A stretch of 64,000 bases of DNA from Paroedura picta (GCF_049243985.1 NC_135381.1:19331345-19395344), one strand, 5' to 3'. Positions 35,163 through 48,893 are shown, numbered from the stretch's first letter. Made by a program: numbers and translations. The notes: a model not told the origin generated them from the sequence alone.

Positions 35163-35862
35163 TGCACTCTGCTATAAGGAAAGTCCTTTGTACTCTTGCT
35201 TCTGGATCCAGCATCTCCAACTTTTTATTTCACAGATGGGCTATAGCTCTTGCTCCTTCCAAATCAATTTATTAATTTCTAATAATGGAAAGTGTGAGAA
35301 GACTCTTTATATAGGAGGAACTTTATTTATTCTCTGGCAGACTCTGAGACGGAGCTCAGGACAGCCACATAGAGAGACAAGCATGGCATCTTTCTCCCCA
35401 CATCTGGACCAAAGGTTCTTTATGACATGGGTACCTTATTCCTCCTCCACTTTTATCCTCAGGAAAACAAGTCAGGTTGAGAGCTGCTGGCCCAAGGACA
35501 CTTAGGGAACTTTAGGACTGAGTGAGGATTTTAATCTGGACATATTCAGATATTAACCATCAGATCAGATGCCAAGTTTTCTCTAAAGCCAACAAAATTC
35601 AAAACAAATACTAGGGCAACCAAGCTCAGACAGTAGACAACATATCTTGCTTTGCAAGGGCAGGAAGAAACCTGAAAAAAGAGGGGGGACATATTGAAGC
35701 ACAGAGTCTTAGACCTTTCCAGCAATACTGATGATTTGGCTACCATTTCCAATAGGTTTAAGAAAGGCAACTGCTTGACTCCCTCTAGTGACAATAAACG
35801 GGACGTGCACCATCCCATGAAGCAGAAGAGATCACACAAGATGAAAAAGGCTTAAAATCCCT

Positions 35863-35868
35863 TTTAAT
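35863..35868 (-). terminator. Candidate NONO polyadenylation signal (ATTAAA)
   Basis: ATTAAA on the minus strand (plus-strand TTTAAT), 700 bp below the NONO stop, fitting a 3' UTR of about 35850-36567. No closer AATAAA was noticed. Confidence 0.45.
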
Positions 35869-36567
35869 GTGCATTCCTGGAACAGTCTTCAGACAAACTC
35901 AACCTGTTAGTAGACAATTACAGCTCAGGTTCACACAAAGTCTCATACTTCTACACAAGACAGGTAAGGTTAGGTTATACAAATTGTTTCAACTGAATCC
36001 TTTAACAGGAAAATATTCTCTTGTCCAACAGACTGTACTTTTCTACCAGTAAAAAATAAAGAATGGTACAACACATTGAATAATTCATCTGCAAACCACC
36101 ACCACTACCTGCCCCTCCTGCCTGCCCCAACCAGCTACAGTAAAGAAAAATGGTCCAGAAACTGAAGTAAAAAGCTAAAAGGTTTTTTTTAACCCCCCTC
36201 CTCCCTCTACATGATAAGCCATTTGAAACTACCCACGTGTACATACCTACAGGTTCTGCCCCGGCACTCTGAAGGCATATGTTCAGAGGGCTGAGGTTAA
36301 ACAGGAAATCCTGCAACTGCAGCTGAGTTCGCAGGGAGGGCTGAACCTGTGCCGAGGTGCTTGGGAATGAGAGACAGCAAGATCCTAGTCTGGTCTGACA
36401 CTACACAGTTACTGAAGCCTCCTGGGATCCATGTTCACATTGTGGTTTGTAGGAATGCGCCTTGTGGCGTTTACTAAACCCTTTACAAAGTCTGACTGTG
36501 TACCCCTTTGCTAAGGCCAGCCTCTCTGGGAAGGTGGCTGAGGCACTGTCAACCCCCCTTCCCCCCA

Positions 36568-39500
36568 TTAGTATCGGCGACGCTTATTTGGGCCAAAATC
36601 TCCCCCAGGAGCTCCTCTGTTGAATCCTGGTGTATTTCCTCCCATAGTTCCAAGTCCTTCCATTGCACTGCCCTGGCCAAAGCGATCCGTAGGTGGTGGT
36701 GGAGTCTTGTTTTAAGAGAGGAGGAAAAAAGCTGGAGTTAGAAAATCCCTTACAGCCCAATATAACACTAGTATCTCTGAGGAGCCCCAAGGGTGTGAGC
36801 TCTTCCCTACTATTCAAGTAACCCATTAGAAAAAGTCAAAGATACTAGTCATTGATTCTTAATGTCTCCATTTCTCATAGATATAAGAGAACATACACAG
36901 AAGCCTTTCTGTCCCACCTCTAAAGACAAATCATCATACATTAAAGTTCTACCCAAGAAGCCTGGACATTTGCAACAAATGCTAGGATACCAGTGCCTTA
37001 TTTCAGAGAGTCATCAAAAGGCACTAACAGTGAAATGGGAAACCTCCAAGCACCCACATGACCTGTTCGAGGGCTGAAACTACTATTCATTTCCATTGCA
37101 GAAGCCAGAAGCAATGACACTGACATGATTGGTGGATGCTCTGACATGCATCTAATTGTGTCCCTGTTTAATCTGGGCATCACCTGCCATTAGTGAGACG
37201 CATCACTAGGCAAGTCTATCTCAGAATGCATTTGCAATCTGCTTGAGACATCATCTCTTACTTTCTCAAAGGTCATGGCAGCTGAAAAAACTGTACTGTT
37301 CAGTGGGCAGGATTCTATTCATGACATTCCCTGGGTAGTTGGTCCTAGCCTAACTCATGGGATAACCATCTTTTAGCCTCACCTATGTCACAGGAGGAAA
37401 ACAGACTCTTAAGCTGTACCAAGTTCCTTTGAGGAAGGCTAGTCGGTTAAAATGTTTAGTGCATACCCAGCGTTGTTACTAGTTAGAAATATGCTAGAAA
37501 TATGCAAATATAATGCTGCCAATACAAGTGAGCAATTTCTAGTGGGGGAGAAATCAAAACTATCCCCTGTAGGATGTGGTCTGACTTGCTTGCTTGCACC
37601 ACCTTTGTAGGCTTTCAAAAAGTCATTTCTTCTATTATAAATGCAAATTAGTCTGTAAAAGAGATGTGTGTCCGTAAAAAGACTAAAAATCTTTAGTTGG
37701 GAATTGTGTCAAATCAAATCAGATAACAACTCTTATGAAGTCTGACGTTACCATTCCCATGGCTCCATCAGGAATCATTGGACCAGGACCAGGAGCTGGA
37801 GGCGGTCCTGCAGGAACACTGGTGCCTCCCATTGTCCCCCTGTTATTCATGCCTATAGCACCTAGAGAAAAAAAACAGAGTATTTCTGGTATGTATGAGG
37901 GCACTGGGGGGAGGTGCTGCTGCAGACTGAAAGCTTAGCAAGGAAGAATAAGTATAAAACAACTGGAAAGCCTATTTCAGCTGCTACAGTCTCCAGACAG
38001 CCAAGTAGGTCTGTGGCTAGCACCTAGATCAGGGGTAGTCAAACTGCAGCCCTCCAGATGTCCATGGACTACAATTCCCATGAGCCCCTGCCAGCATTCA
38101 CTGGCAGGGGCTCCTGGGAATTGTAGTCCATGGACATCTGGAGGGCCGCAGTTTGACTACCCCTGACCTAGATCATCAGGTCCAAGCTCCCAACAGGCCT
38201 TGTTCCCTTGGTCTTTCAACAACCCCTTCTCTAGGAGGCATGTACACCTTTACAATGCCCTCTCCACTGTGATCCCACAGCAGTTTACTCCTTGCAGATG
38301 ATGACCACCAGAAATATCTATCTTTTGGCCCATTCAAATCTCTAACCACCATTATATCGAGAAAAGGCAGAAGAGTTGGTTTTTATACTTTGCTTTTCAC
38401 TACCCAGAGTCTCAAAGTGGCTTACAAATCATCGCCTTCCCTATCCTGTGAGGTAGGTGGGGCTCCAAGCTCTGACAGAACTGCTGTAAGAGAATAGCTC
38501 TGACAAGAATGTGACTAGCCCAAGGTTACCCAACTGGCTGCACATAGAGGAGCAGAGAATCCAACCCGGCTTTCCAGATAAGAGGTCGCTCCCTCTTATC
38601 CACTACACCAAGGCTGGCTTTCAGGCATTGTCATATAATTTTTCAAAGGCTCAAAAAATGACCCCAAATTAAAATCACGGGTATATTATAGATTCAGGTA
38701 GGTAGCCGTGTTGGTCTGAAGCAACAGAAAAAGTCTGAGTCCAGTGACACCTTTAAGACCAACAAAATTTAATTCTGGGTATAACTTTTTGTGTACATGC
38801 CACACATCCTCAGATAATTATAGTAGCAATTCATTCTGATAAATATTCTGTCAAATCACAGGCCAAATGAAATGCAGCTCTTTCTAAAACTCAAAGAAAA
38901 CATAATTTTGTAGTACTTGACCAGGGTAGTGGGTAGAGAAAATCATTCTACAACCTCTGGGCAGCACTGCAGGAGACCATAACTTTCACCTCCCTGACTA
39001 GAAGATCACACCTGGTACAGTGGACTGATAAAGGGTGATGTCCAACACATGTAAGTTACAGAATGAAGTGTTTTAGAAATTAATTATCCACAAGCTTACA
39101 AGCATCCAATGGAAAGTCCACTGAGGAAGCATCTAAGCCCACACAAAAAAGACCAAAAACTACCAGTTACCTGTACTCTTCTTGAGCACAATAGCCGCTT
39201 ACCTCCCATGCCCATCTGTCCCATTCGCATATCTGGAGGCTCCCTCTGAAAGACACACAAGTCTAAGTCATAACTCTATTTGACATAGGCCTCTCTTTAA
39301 TTAAATTTCTAGAAGGGTCTATTAAAGCACTAAAAAATGGGCTTTATTCCACCGCAACCCTCTGACTAGATCAGAAGCCAAGCCATGCCACTAGCCTCCC
39401 CATTACCACAAACTGGGCAAGAAAAGACAGCACCTACCCCATCAGAAAAGGACCCCTTGAATCCTTCCTGCTGTCGCCTCATCATTTCCTCCTGCTGCCG

Positions 39501-42500
39501 CCTCATGTCTTCTTCACGGCGTCTGCGCTCCTCCTCTTGCCTGCAAGGGAAACTCCCGAATAGTCTCACTGAGTGGAGGGCCATCAAAAGTCATCTTGCT
39601 TACACTCATTTCAGGAGTTTTCTCTGAAGGACAACCTAGTTAGTACTCAACAACCTGTACAGTGAGATGCACCAGGCAGTTGTTCTGGCCCAGAGCTCCA
39701 AACACACCAGTGGAGACAGCTTCCTCCTTCAGAAGCAAGCTACATAGGACCAGAGAAGAATCCTACAGGAGGTAGCCTGGTACGACATGTCCAACCGCCG
39801 CTAATCACCTACATCCCAAAAACAGAATGATACAGGTACTGGTCAGGTAAGGTGAAAGGTCATCCATCTGGGAGACAGGGCCACATATGTGAGCCAGCGG
39901 CATATTCCAAGCTATGCTATAAAATAGCTGCCGAGTATTTAGCTTTGCAGGAAATAAATCACAATAAACCCACACTACAGAGAGTTAAGACTAATAAAAG
40001 TTCTGTTAAGACAGCCTGCCTTCATCACAGGACTGGCTTAATTTCTTTCCTGCTTACCTAAGTTCCAACTGTTTACGCTTCTGCACCTCCTGATTGTGCA
40101 GCTCCTCCATTCTCCTTAATTCCTCCTGGCGCCTCATTAAGTCTGGAAAAGGCATCATAAGAAAACAGTTTCATATCTTTTACGTTGCTTGAACTGTTCC
40201 AATTGCCAACTGTCTCCAGTGGCCAGCTAGCCATGGCATGTAAAAACGCATGTGGTGCTCACCTTGCCTCATGAGCATGACCTGGTGCTCATGACGAGCT
40301 GCCTCCATCTCCATTTCCAGTTTCTCCCGTGCCTCTTTGATGTTTCGGTCTACTTGTTCTTGTTGCTGCTTCTCCATCTCAATTAAAGCCTTCCAACGCA
40401 TGGCATACTCGTATTCAAAGGAGCCAGGCTGTGCAAATCGAGGAGGCTGCTCACGTTCCCTGAAAGATGGAATAGTCTATACACTTAGGGGGTGACCAAA
40501 ACTGAGTAAGAATCACAGGATGGGGTGAAGCAGCCAACTGCCTCACTTTGAGCACACTAGCTGTTATGTGCACTTTTAGCAAAAGTAGAACAGAAGCATG
40601 GCTGTGTCTGTATCATGCTTTATCTATAGAACAAGCTCTTTTGTGAAAAAAATGGACAAAACAGTATGGTGGGAAGCTAATAAACATGTTTCTGCCAGCA
40701 AAGGACTGAGTTTGAAGAGCCACCTCTTTCATTAAGAGGATATCTCCAGGCCCCACACCTGTCCCCCCTCCTTTCAGCACTTACTTGTGATACTGCTGAT
40801 TTTTGATTACCAGTTTTTCTGGCAAACCTTCCTCATCATCATACTGTTCCATAGGCTCCACAGTAACAGGCCGCGGGAACCTGACAAAAAATCCAGTGGA
40901 AATTTCAAATCACCGTTAACAACTAGCTTTCTTGCATGTTGACTTTAGGGCAGGGTAACCACAATTGGCCCAGGCTAGCCTGCTCACTAGACCTCAGAAG
41001 TTCAATAGAGTTGGCCCCCATTTGGATCAGGGACAATTAAGGAAGCCAGGGTTGTTAAAAAGGCAGTAATGGCAATTCGCTTCTGAACATCACTTGCCTT
41101 GAAAACATAATGCACTGCCATAATGCAACTGCAACTTCATGTGAACAGTGGCAGAGATCACATAAACACTACTGTTATTGAATAAAAGAATTTCCCCACC
41201 CTCCTCAAGTCCAAGATTCCTTGCACTTACGTAGTTATCAAGAAGGACCCTTCACTACATCTGTCTAGGGCTTTTCTAGCAGCTGGTTTCCCTGAAAATT
41301 CCACAATGCCTTTCCCAGAAGGCCTGCCTCTGTCATCCACAATCACGACGGCCCTCTCCACTTGGCCAAACATCGAAAAGGCCTCTTCCAGGAGCTCATT
41401 AGACACAAACTGAGGCAGGTTCTTGACAGTCAGTGAGGCACTATGGCATGCAAAGCGCACACGCAGCTGCTTCCCACGCAGAGGCATGTTGTCCAGCTCC
41501 ACCTTGGCTATCTCAGCCAGAGTTCGGGTTTCCTGGAGACAAAAGGGGTACCACCCATTAAAGCCCAAACCTACATTTTCCAGCTCATATAAGGGGATGA
41601 GCAAGCAATGTCCTTGCCAGAACAAATGTATTCTTGAAGAGAAAAACACAGGCTACAGAGGTACATGAAGATAAAGTAATTCTGTTAAGACGGTGACTAG
41701 AAGCCAACACAGAAAGTCAGCAGGAGTAGATGCTGGAAGACATGTGGATCAATGAAAGAGACGCACAGGGACAGGCATGCTGATTAGATAGCTTCTAAAA
41801 TTTTACATTAGACGTTTATTAGGATATCTAGTTCTGGAAAGTTTATCTAGAAATTAGCATTTAGTTAAGGCTTCATATATGCAGGAGACACCCTCAACAC
41901 CAGCACCACTTTTCAAACTACCACTTTTCTCAGTATTTTAATTCATTCCTTTATAACAGGTTTTCCCAACCAGGGTGTCATGAAAATCTGGGGTTTCGTG
42001 ATGGCCCTGGAAGGGTTTCTAAGAATGAATGAGAGTTAATTCTTTATATTTTTAACTTTAAAAAATTGGTAATATGGTTATATATGGTCATGTCAACCCC
42101 CTCCCAAAAGGGCCAGTGATGGGCCTCGAGTGGGTGGGAAGGGGAGGGGTCCCAGCCATACAAATCCTTGCTGGCTTAGGTATGTTGTACATGTCAGTGA
42201 CTGAAGTCCAAAGAGGTAAGTAGTCTCATTGTAACTTAACTGTGCTTGGGGAGAACAGATCAGCAAAGGCCTGGCCTGGCCATTTCTGGAATTGGAGAGG
42301 TGGAGGCAGGGGAGTGGCATAGGCCTGCCCAGTTTCTGCAGGCTCCTTTTGGTGCAGAAGAGCAAACTGGTAGCCAGCCCACAACACAGGTATGGTTCTA
42401 GTCATAAATCATCTGAAAATATTTCTGCGCTGTGAGAGTAGCCTGGCCATGTCACTTTTGGTGGTAGTGTTTGGGTGATGTCACTTCTGGTGATATGTGA

Positions 42501-44928
42501 CTCCTGGAGGAGTGGCAGGAAAGTGTGGCCTGCTGACATCACTTCCGGGATTTCTTGAAGCCTGAACAACGTTTCAGGGTTTTCTCAAATGTTGTTTTAT
42601 AACAATGCCAAGATGGGATGGAGATGTGGGGTTGTCCACAGGGAGAAACAGCAGTCCAGTTTGTCCTGTTCTATTGAAACAATCAACATATTCTGCAGGA
42701 TTTTTGCTTTAAAAAATTAGGTAGCACTGTTTTCACAGAGGAGAGTGCCACATGCCGCATGCTTCTCTGAATATACCGTCCGTATTACTATGTCCAGACA
42801 CATACAGCAATCTCAAGCAACCAAATCTCCCCAAACCCACCTATAGCTACTCACCAGCCTAATAAAGCCAAAGCCTTTGTCCTTATGAATGAATACTTCG
42901 CCTGCCTTCCCATATTTTTCAAACAGCTTCCTCATCTCTTCCTCTGTGATATCAGGAGGCAGGTTGCCCACAAAGAGACGACTCCTCTGGGTAAAGGTTT
43001 TTTCTCCAGGCTTTCGGAAATTCTTCAAATCAATTGTCAGGCCTTCATCTGAGGGGAATAAGGTACAGAATCGCTCTACAAAACGGGGGAACAAATGCAA
43101 GTGTTAACACATTCAAGAGCACAACAGTAAGAATAATCGCCAAGTTTTCCAATACATCAAACCTCTATTTTTAACTAACAGCTGATTAAATGTAGCAGCA
43201 GAGATTGAGAGAAAACTGCTGCTAAGATCCATAACCATATGAATATACTCTTGCAGTCTGTCCAAAAGGGGAAAGCCTGCAGCCACCTTCACCCAACAGA
43301 GCAATTGTTCTATTTTGACTACAAATTAGTTATGCAAAGCCACCAACGGAACAGCCAGAACATTACAACAGCTGAAAAGATAGGTCCAAGACAACAGATA
43401 ATTAGCAGCACCCATAGGAGAATACCAGTTGGAAGACATTACCACTCATAGCAGTATGTAAGGCTGTAAAGTCTACAAAATTAACTATTATGAGGAAGTA
43501 CTGAAGAGACAATCAAAACACAACCTCATTTACAGCACACACTACCCAATGCCTTAGATCAATCACAGGCACATCTAGCCCATGGTTAATCTTCATGGAT
43601 ACTTGAAACTGTGTACATACTGCTCTGATGACAGAAAAGATTCCTCAAGGGTGCGAGAGCTCAAAATGCCATATGCAACATAGCAGAGAAGGAAAGAACA
43701 TATAAGCCCTGTTTGAGAAGGAAATCTAGAGTATACATTAAGCCCAGAGAGAAGCAACCAATCTTAGAAAATTAACTGGATCACAGAATTCACCATACAA
43801 GCAGCAGTACAGCTAACCTGTACATGTCCACACACATTATAGCACCATTTAATTCAGCTCCTAATTTGTATAGCGATGAACTCCTTGTAATTCAATAAGA
43901 TGCACATTCTTAAGTTATTAATGACCAAGCCAATAAATTGTGATCCCGTAACTACTCTAAGCACAGTAATGATCTGACAAATTGGTAACTCTCATCACAC
44001 ACAAAAGTTAGTTATTAACACAGTATTTCTAACTTTCATGGCTCGTGAGAAACTTATTCCACACTTTTAGGAACAAAGTCATACTCCATAATAACTTGAA
44101 ACATTTGTAGCATGCCTATTAATTACCACAGAATGCCACCTACAATGTGTTCACTGATATCTCCCCAACATAACTGTAAGATCAATTCCATTCAGTATTT
44201 TTGTGTTCAGAAGTAGTGTACTGACACATTTCTCACCAACCATGCACCTTCAACCAAAAGACACAAGTTCTACCGAAGTCTAGTACTGTACAAAACATCT
44301 CCCGTGTCTCAAACATGAAGGCAGACAAAGGACACTATAGGCTACTCCGGAAGAATCGGATTTCCAATCATATCTCCAAAACTACAGAAAGGTTGTCTAT
44401 GATTTTTTAATCTACTGGGAAAGGACAATTAAAGTTTGTAACAAAATCCAAGGGCCACTTTAGAGAATTCCAAATGATGCTATTTTCACATTAAATAACT
44501 ACACCTGTCTGGCTGCATGTGTGTATATATGTGTGTACTCATAGGCACATTCAACAATTTTACAGTACGTACACATGAGTCAAATGTTTCACAAATAGAA
44601 AAATCTTCTTGAACATAAAATACTAATTCTGGAATACATATAGCAAGGAACACCAGTAGTTTATTTTTCCAACTGTGCACACAAAGCATAGAGGAAAAAA
44701 CCTTTAAAATAAGAACAGCTACACTGACATTACCACCACCACCCCAAAAAATTATAACATTGCTATAGAGACTCTAACAAACACACACTCACTTTGGCTG
44801 TTGGCCTGCTGCCCATTAGCTGGGGCAGACTGCTGCTGCTGTTGTTGCTGCTGTTGCTGGTGGTGCTGATGCTGCTTTCGTGGTGTGTGATTCTGCTTCT
44901 CCATTGCAAAGCCCTTGCTGCCTTGCAT
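36568..44928 (-). CDS. NONO: NONO (p54nrb), complete coding region in 10 exons
   Basis: NONO is a DBHS-family nuclear RNA- and DNA-binding protein that dimerises with SFPQ/PSPC1 in paraspeckles and acts in splicing and repair. Coding exons in transcript order: 44793-44928, 42855-43048, 41231-41532, 40785-40880, 40263-40459, 40058-40142, 39438-39540, 39203-39245, 37752-37861, 36568-36705; 1404 nt, 467 aa plus stop (human 471), all GT-AG and in phase. The start is set by MQGSKGF then [10 protein letters not shown], parallel to human [17 protein letters not shown] His/Gln-rich tract follows, then [23 protein letters not shown]1 with [14 protein letters not shown] and [11 protein letters not shown]2 with [20 protein letters not shown] and [20 protein letters not shown], the NOPS segment (RPVTVEPM), a long charged coiled coil rich in E/R/Q, a Gly/Pro/Met-rich C-terminus and the terminal NKRRRY nuclear-localisation tail. 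An acceptor at 44937-44938 leaves only 8 nt of UTR before the ATG, so a non-coding first exon lies upstream. Confidence 0.97.
38030..38165. mobile_element. hAT-type palindromic MITE, copy E (NONO intron)
   Basis: A 136-bp palindrome of the CAGGGGTAGTCAAACTGC subtype with exact 8-bp duplication ACCTAGAT at 38022-38029 and 38166-38173. It sits between the exons ending at 37861 and 39203. Confidence 0.93.
38368..38622 (-). mobile_element. Sauria-type SINE (NONO intron)
   Basis: Inverted copy: plus strand CAGAAGAGTTGGTTTTTATA at the tail side, TACCCAGAGTCTCAAAGTGG in the body and CACTACACCAAGGCTGGC at the tRNA-like head. It is more diverged than the copies at 8480 and 47930. Confidence 0.75.
38698..38818 (+). 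repeat. Dispersed repeat arm in a NONO intron
   Basis: It contains GGTAGCCGTGTTGGTCTGAA, then AGTCCAGTGACACCTTTAAG and ACCAACAAAATTTAATTCTG, followed by a cluster ending CACATCCTCAG. It shares the GGTAGCC..GTCTGAAG block with 9675 and the AGTCCAGT..ACC block with 48894. Class not assigned. Confidence 0.5.
43049..44792 (-). other. NONO intron after the first coding exon, no recognised repeats
   Basis: A 1.74-kb intron with no SINE, LINE or MITE signature, in contrast with the other large introns of the window. No extra NONO exon was recognised in it. Confidence 0.5.
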
Positions 44929-45199
44929 CTCTCACTCTGGTGGGAGAACGAGCACAACAATACATTAGTGTCTTTACAGAAGGATGAAAACCCATACCTA
45001 AGCATCAGCTGCTTGGCATAAAGCAGGTTCAGGTTTAAATTCTAAGGACCACCCCTTAAATCAAAATAAATAAATTAAAGGAACTGAGTGACCGGCACTT
45101 GGAACTCGACAATCCATCTGTTCCACTCAGTGTTCCAACCAGAACTTGAATTGATTCAGTCTAAAGGAACGGCATCATCAATCAATTCTCAATAAAAAA

Positions 45200-46190
45200 T
45201 TATACATTACAAGTTCTTGTAGCAAGATGGACCGTAGCGAGGAGAGAGGCTAGTCAACTGGGCCCATCTCCGCACAGGGCCTAAAGCTCCGATTGCAGGC
45301 GGATGGAACCGGGCTAGACCATCCCGACTTTGTTCATAGAGGAGCTTCGCGACAGCGGCAATTTCCCGACAACCCCCGACCCCCCCATCTCCAGGAAGGG
45401 ATGCTGAGCAGAGACAACGGCCGCTGCTAGTGTGGGACAAACGGATCTAGGTAGGCTTCGCTTCTCCCACACGCGTGGGAGAGCCTAGACCGGCCCTGGC
45501 GCCAAGGAACGAAGGGCGGGGCCGGGGCGCTCCAGGCCGAGCGGCGGCGACGGGGCCGGCCGGGGATCAGCGCGGAGGAGGAGGAAATGGCTCCCCCCAC
45601 GCGGCCCGGGCCTGAAACCGCGAAAATGGAATGAGGGCGACAGAGGCCCACCCGCCCCTCCACGGACTCTCCTTAAGACCCCCCAAAGGCCTCCTCACCT
45701 CAGGAAATTCGCCGAACGGAGAAAGAACACGACGACGCCGGGGGGGGGAGGGGAAAGAGAAAAGGGCGCGCGCGGCCGGAAACCGTCTGCTAGAGCTTGC
45801 TGCGCGCAGCTTCGCCCGCCCCTCTCGCTGCCTGATTGGCCAAAAAACTTCCCTTCCACTTTCCGTCTAGTAGCCCGAAATAACGTCTATCAAAACGCGA
45901 CTCCGAGACGATTAGGCTCCGGCGCTCCTGATTGGCCGAATGCTCCCCTCTCGGCCCGCGCAAACGGCTGCCAATCAGAACCATGACAGTTAAGGTTGGG
46001 TGAGAGGCGAGAAAGGGACAAAGGGGCAGGGGGGAATTGGGGAAAAAAACCTACTGAGACGTGACCGCATCGGTTTCCCCGCACGCGCAGTGAGCTGGGC
46101 GCTGCTTCTTAAAGAGACAGGGGGCCCAATCACGGCTGCTGAGACGCAGTCGGACTTCTGCTCCGCCATGTCGGAGGGGACAAGGACACT
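45200..46190 (-). promoter_or_regulatory. NONO CpG-island promoter and probable non-coding first exon
   Basis: About 1 kb, dense in CpG. Four CCAAT boxes are present: two in reverse orientation (ATTGG at 45835-45839 and 45931-45935), both CTGATTGGCC-like, and two forward (45971-45975 and 46126-46130). Inverted CCAAT boxes (NF-Y) fit a TATA-less minus-strand promoter with transcription starting below about 45800. The first exon and its donor are not resolved; candidate 5' UTR sequence lies at about 45400-45780. Confidence 0.65.
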
Positions 46191-46917
46191 GGGGAAGCCT
46201 GGATTTTTTATAAAACATATATGCCGACTAGTGGCATTGGGTCTGGAATAGTTACAAGGCCCAAAGCATGCAAGCCATGCCTGCGCGTGCCTGTGGCGTT
46301 CAATGGGATTTCGCCCCTAGTAGGTGTGCATAGCTATTACAGACTTTTGTGTCAGCGTATGTCGACGCGCGTGTTCAGGATGGGCAGAATTTTCTTCTAG
46401 TCAATTGAAAAAGTTAAGTTGTTGGGGAAGGACTAAACCAGTGTCTTCAGCAAGCCCAATGAGGGGAAAACTACATTTCATAATCCGGGCTGCAGATGTC
46501 TGCACAGTTATTTATTGGCTTTTTGTTCTGATTTATATTCTGGGCTCAGAGCAGGTAACAACAGTTACCAAAGGAATGTTTATCCCCCAAGTATGATTGA
46601 TAATACTAATCTGAAGACCAGAACTGATACAATGGTGGTTGTGTCTTTGAAGATCTCAGAATACAGATGTCTAATATTGCCAAATGCCTTTCACCAGCAG
46701 CTGCACTTACTTGAGAGTTAAACCCGTTGAACTTGGTAGGAGTAGAAATACATAGGGTTAGGCTGGCTACTGACTGCTTGCTTGCATAGGGTTCAGAGAG
46801 TGGGTCATTTGTCAAACAGGAAAATGCCATTTTCTTGTGTAGGGGTAAAAACTCGCATCCTCTTTTTTACAAGTCTTGTCCAATTGCTGTATTTAGTACT
46901 TTTAAATTTTGTTCTCT

Positions 46918-47092
46918 AGACTTTATTTTTATATATTTATATACTGCCCACCCCTAAGGCTCAGGGCAGTTTACATAAAACAGGGAACAATACATTTAAC
47001 TCAGTAGTTGTAACAATAATAATACAGTGGTAACAATAGAAAATATAATAGAACAGTAGAACATTAAATCAACTATCGCATAGTGACAGCCC
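46918..47092 (-). mobile_element. L2-like LINE 3' tail
   Basis: Plus strand begins TTTATTTTTATATATTTATA, then CTGCCCACCCCTAAGGCTC and GGGCAGTTTACATAAAACA, the inverted 3' end of the L2-like family seen also at 31315 and 60537. No ORF is kept. Confidence 0.65.
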
Positions 47093-47929
47093 TGTAGGTT
47101 GGATGAATCGGCGGTGGTTACTTAGCCCAGGCTACCCCAGAAGCTAAGCAGGGTTGACCCCAGCTACTATATGGATAAGAGATCTTCAAGAAATACTGAG
47201 GTCACAACATGGAAACAAGATGATGAAAAATTGTGATCGTCCCTTTGTTGGAACCTCTATGGGGTCGCCAAAAACCAGCTGTGACTTGATGGCAAATAAT
47301 AAAGACCAGTCTAGCACCATCTGGAATCCATCGCTCCAATGTATAAAAGAGAGAAGTATTAGGATTGCTAACACGCTTGTTTCTCCTTTTTACCTTTCGG
47401 AGGTCATTCCTAGCCCCTTGCATTGCCTATACTTAACATTTTATACAAAACAGATTGTGCCTGGCACAAATCTAGAATGTGGGCAGGCAACTCTCTAGTC
47501 TAGCAGACACTGAGGGTATCCAGGAAGAGGAAAGAGGGTAAGACCATGTCAGTGACTGTCTAGATCTTCCACCCCAGCCTTTCAGCCTCTGAGGCCATCC
47601 CACACACATGCACATATTATTGCAATGCAAGATTATAATATGCTTGCAGTAGAAAGAAGAACACTATACACCATTAGATCTTTTTACTGGATCTGTATAG
47701 AACTCACACCAGATTAAAGTAAGATTTGTTCTCTTCTTACACACAAACTAGAAGTTGCTAGCTATCCCCATGTGAGGCTTAATCATATGGTTCTGAGCAA
47801 CAGATTCTGGACAAAATGTCATTTTCATGTTCTTTATCCTGGGTAACTTTATGAAAATCTGCATAGTTTTGCCCTTCCCTGATTTATTTATATATTTATA
47901 GTTCACTTTGTAGAATTCATTGTTCACAA

Positions 47930-48198
47930 TAGAAGAGTTGGTTCCTATATGCCGCTTTTCTCTACCCGAAGGAGTCTCAAGGTGGCTTACCAATCCCCTT
48001 TCCTCTCCCCACAACAGACAACCTGTGAGGGAGGTGAGGTTGAGAGAGCCCAGATATTACTGCTCAGACAGAACAGCTTTCTCAGTGCTGTGGCAAGCCC
48101 TAGGTCACCGAGTTGGTTGCATGTGGGGAAGCGCAGAATTAAACCCATCTCGCCAGATTAGAAGTCCACGCCACTAACTACTACACCAAGCTGGCTCC
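47930..48198 (-). mobile_element. Sauria-type SINE
   Basis: A nearly full-length inverted copy: AGAAGAGTTGGTTCCTATAT at the tail end, CTACCCGAAGGAGTCTCAAG, CACAACAGACAACCTGTGAG, and the head CTACTACACCAAGCTGGCTC. Confidence 0.82.
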
Positions 48199-48893
48199 AA
48201 ATTTGCCATGCGCTGTACTGCCATCCTGCTGACTTAAAGCTATCCTTTTATTCTACAATTCTATATTATCCTTTTTTTCCCATATGTAATTTCCCTCAGT
48301 CTGCCCCCACCCACTGGGAAGATGGGTGTCCTAACTGGATCACCATGTCCAAAAGAGAACACCTGTGGAGGAATCAACAGGGTCTCCAGTGCTGAGATAC
48401 TCAGCAATAGGGCAATCCTCCCCACCGCTAGGAACCTCTGAACAGTCTTTCTTGCATAGCCGTTCCATTATCAGAGCTCTGACCAACACTTATTACATCT
48501 CCCAGTAACAGTTGTGTAGAACACCATATTTCCAAAAGGGTAGTTCACAGTGCTATTTCCCACTTGCTGAGTCTGGATGCAGCATTTCCTCCTGCTGTGT
48601 ATCTGCGCATGCAGCAAACACCCCCCCCCACACACACACACACACAACTGCCACTGAAAACAAGCCTCTCTAGAGAAAGCAGCAGGAAATGCATGCCTGG
48701 AGGCCATCGCAACAGGAGGCAGGAGAGGCCCTGGCAAGGAGAAAACCTGATGGTGAGGGAAGGGGCATGGAGGAAGATTTTCAAAAGAAGGAAATTGTGC
48801 CTACTCCCTCCCCACTCCCATATATGGAGCTCTGTTTGGGGCAAATCTGCCTCCGTTCCTGTGCTGTCCAGGAATCCCTAGCTTGTGCAGTTA

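Larger units (their letters stand above)
30272..35862. other. Intergenic stretch between the SLC25A15-like gene and NONO
   Basis: The 5' UTR and promoter of the carrier gene must start here, but no CpG island is visible. Repeats: LINE 31315-32515, LINE-tail fragment near 34290-34345, partial SINE 35028-35162, and a GT/G run near 34028-34053. About 32600-34000 shows nothing I recognise. Confidence 0.5.
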
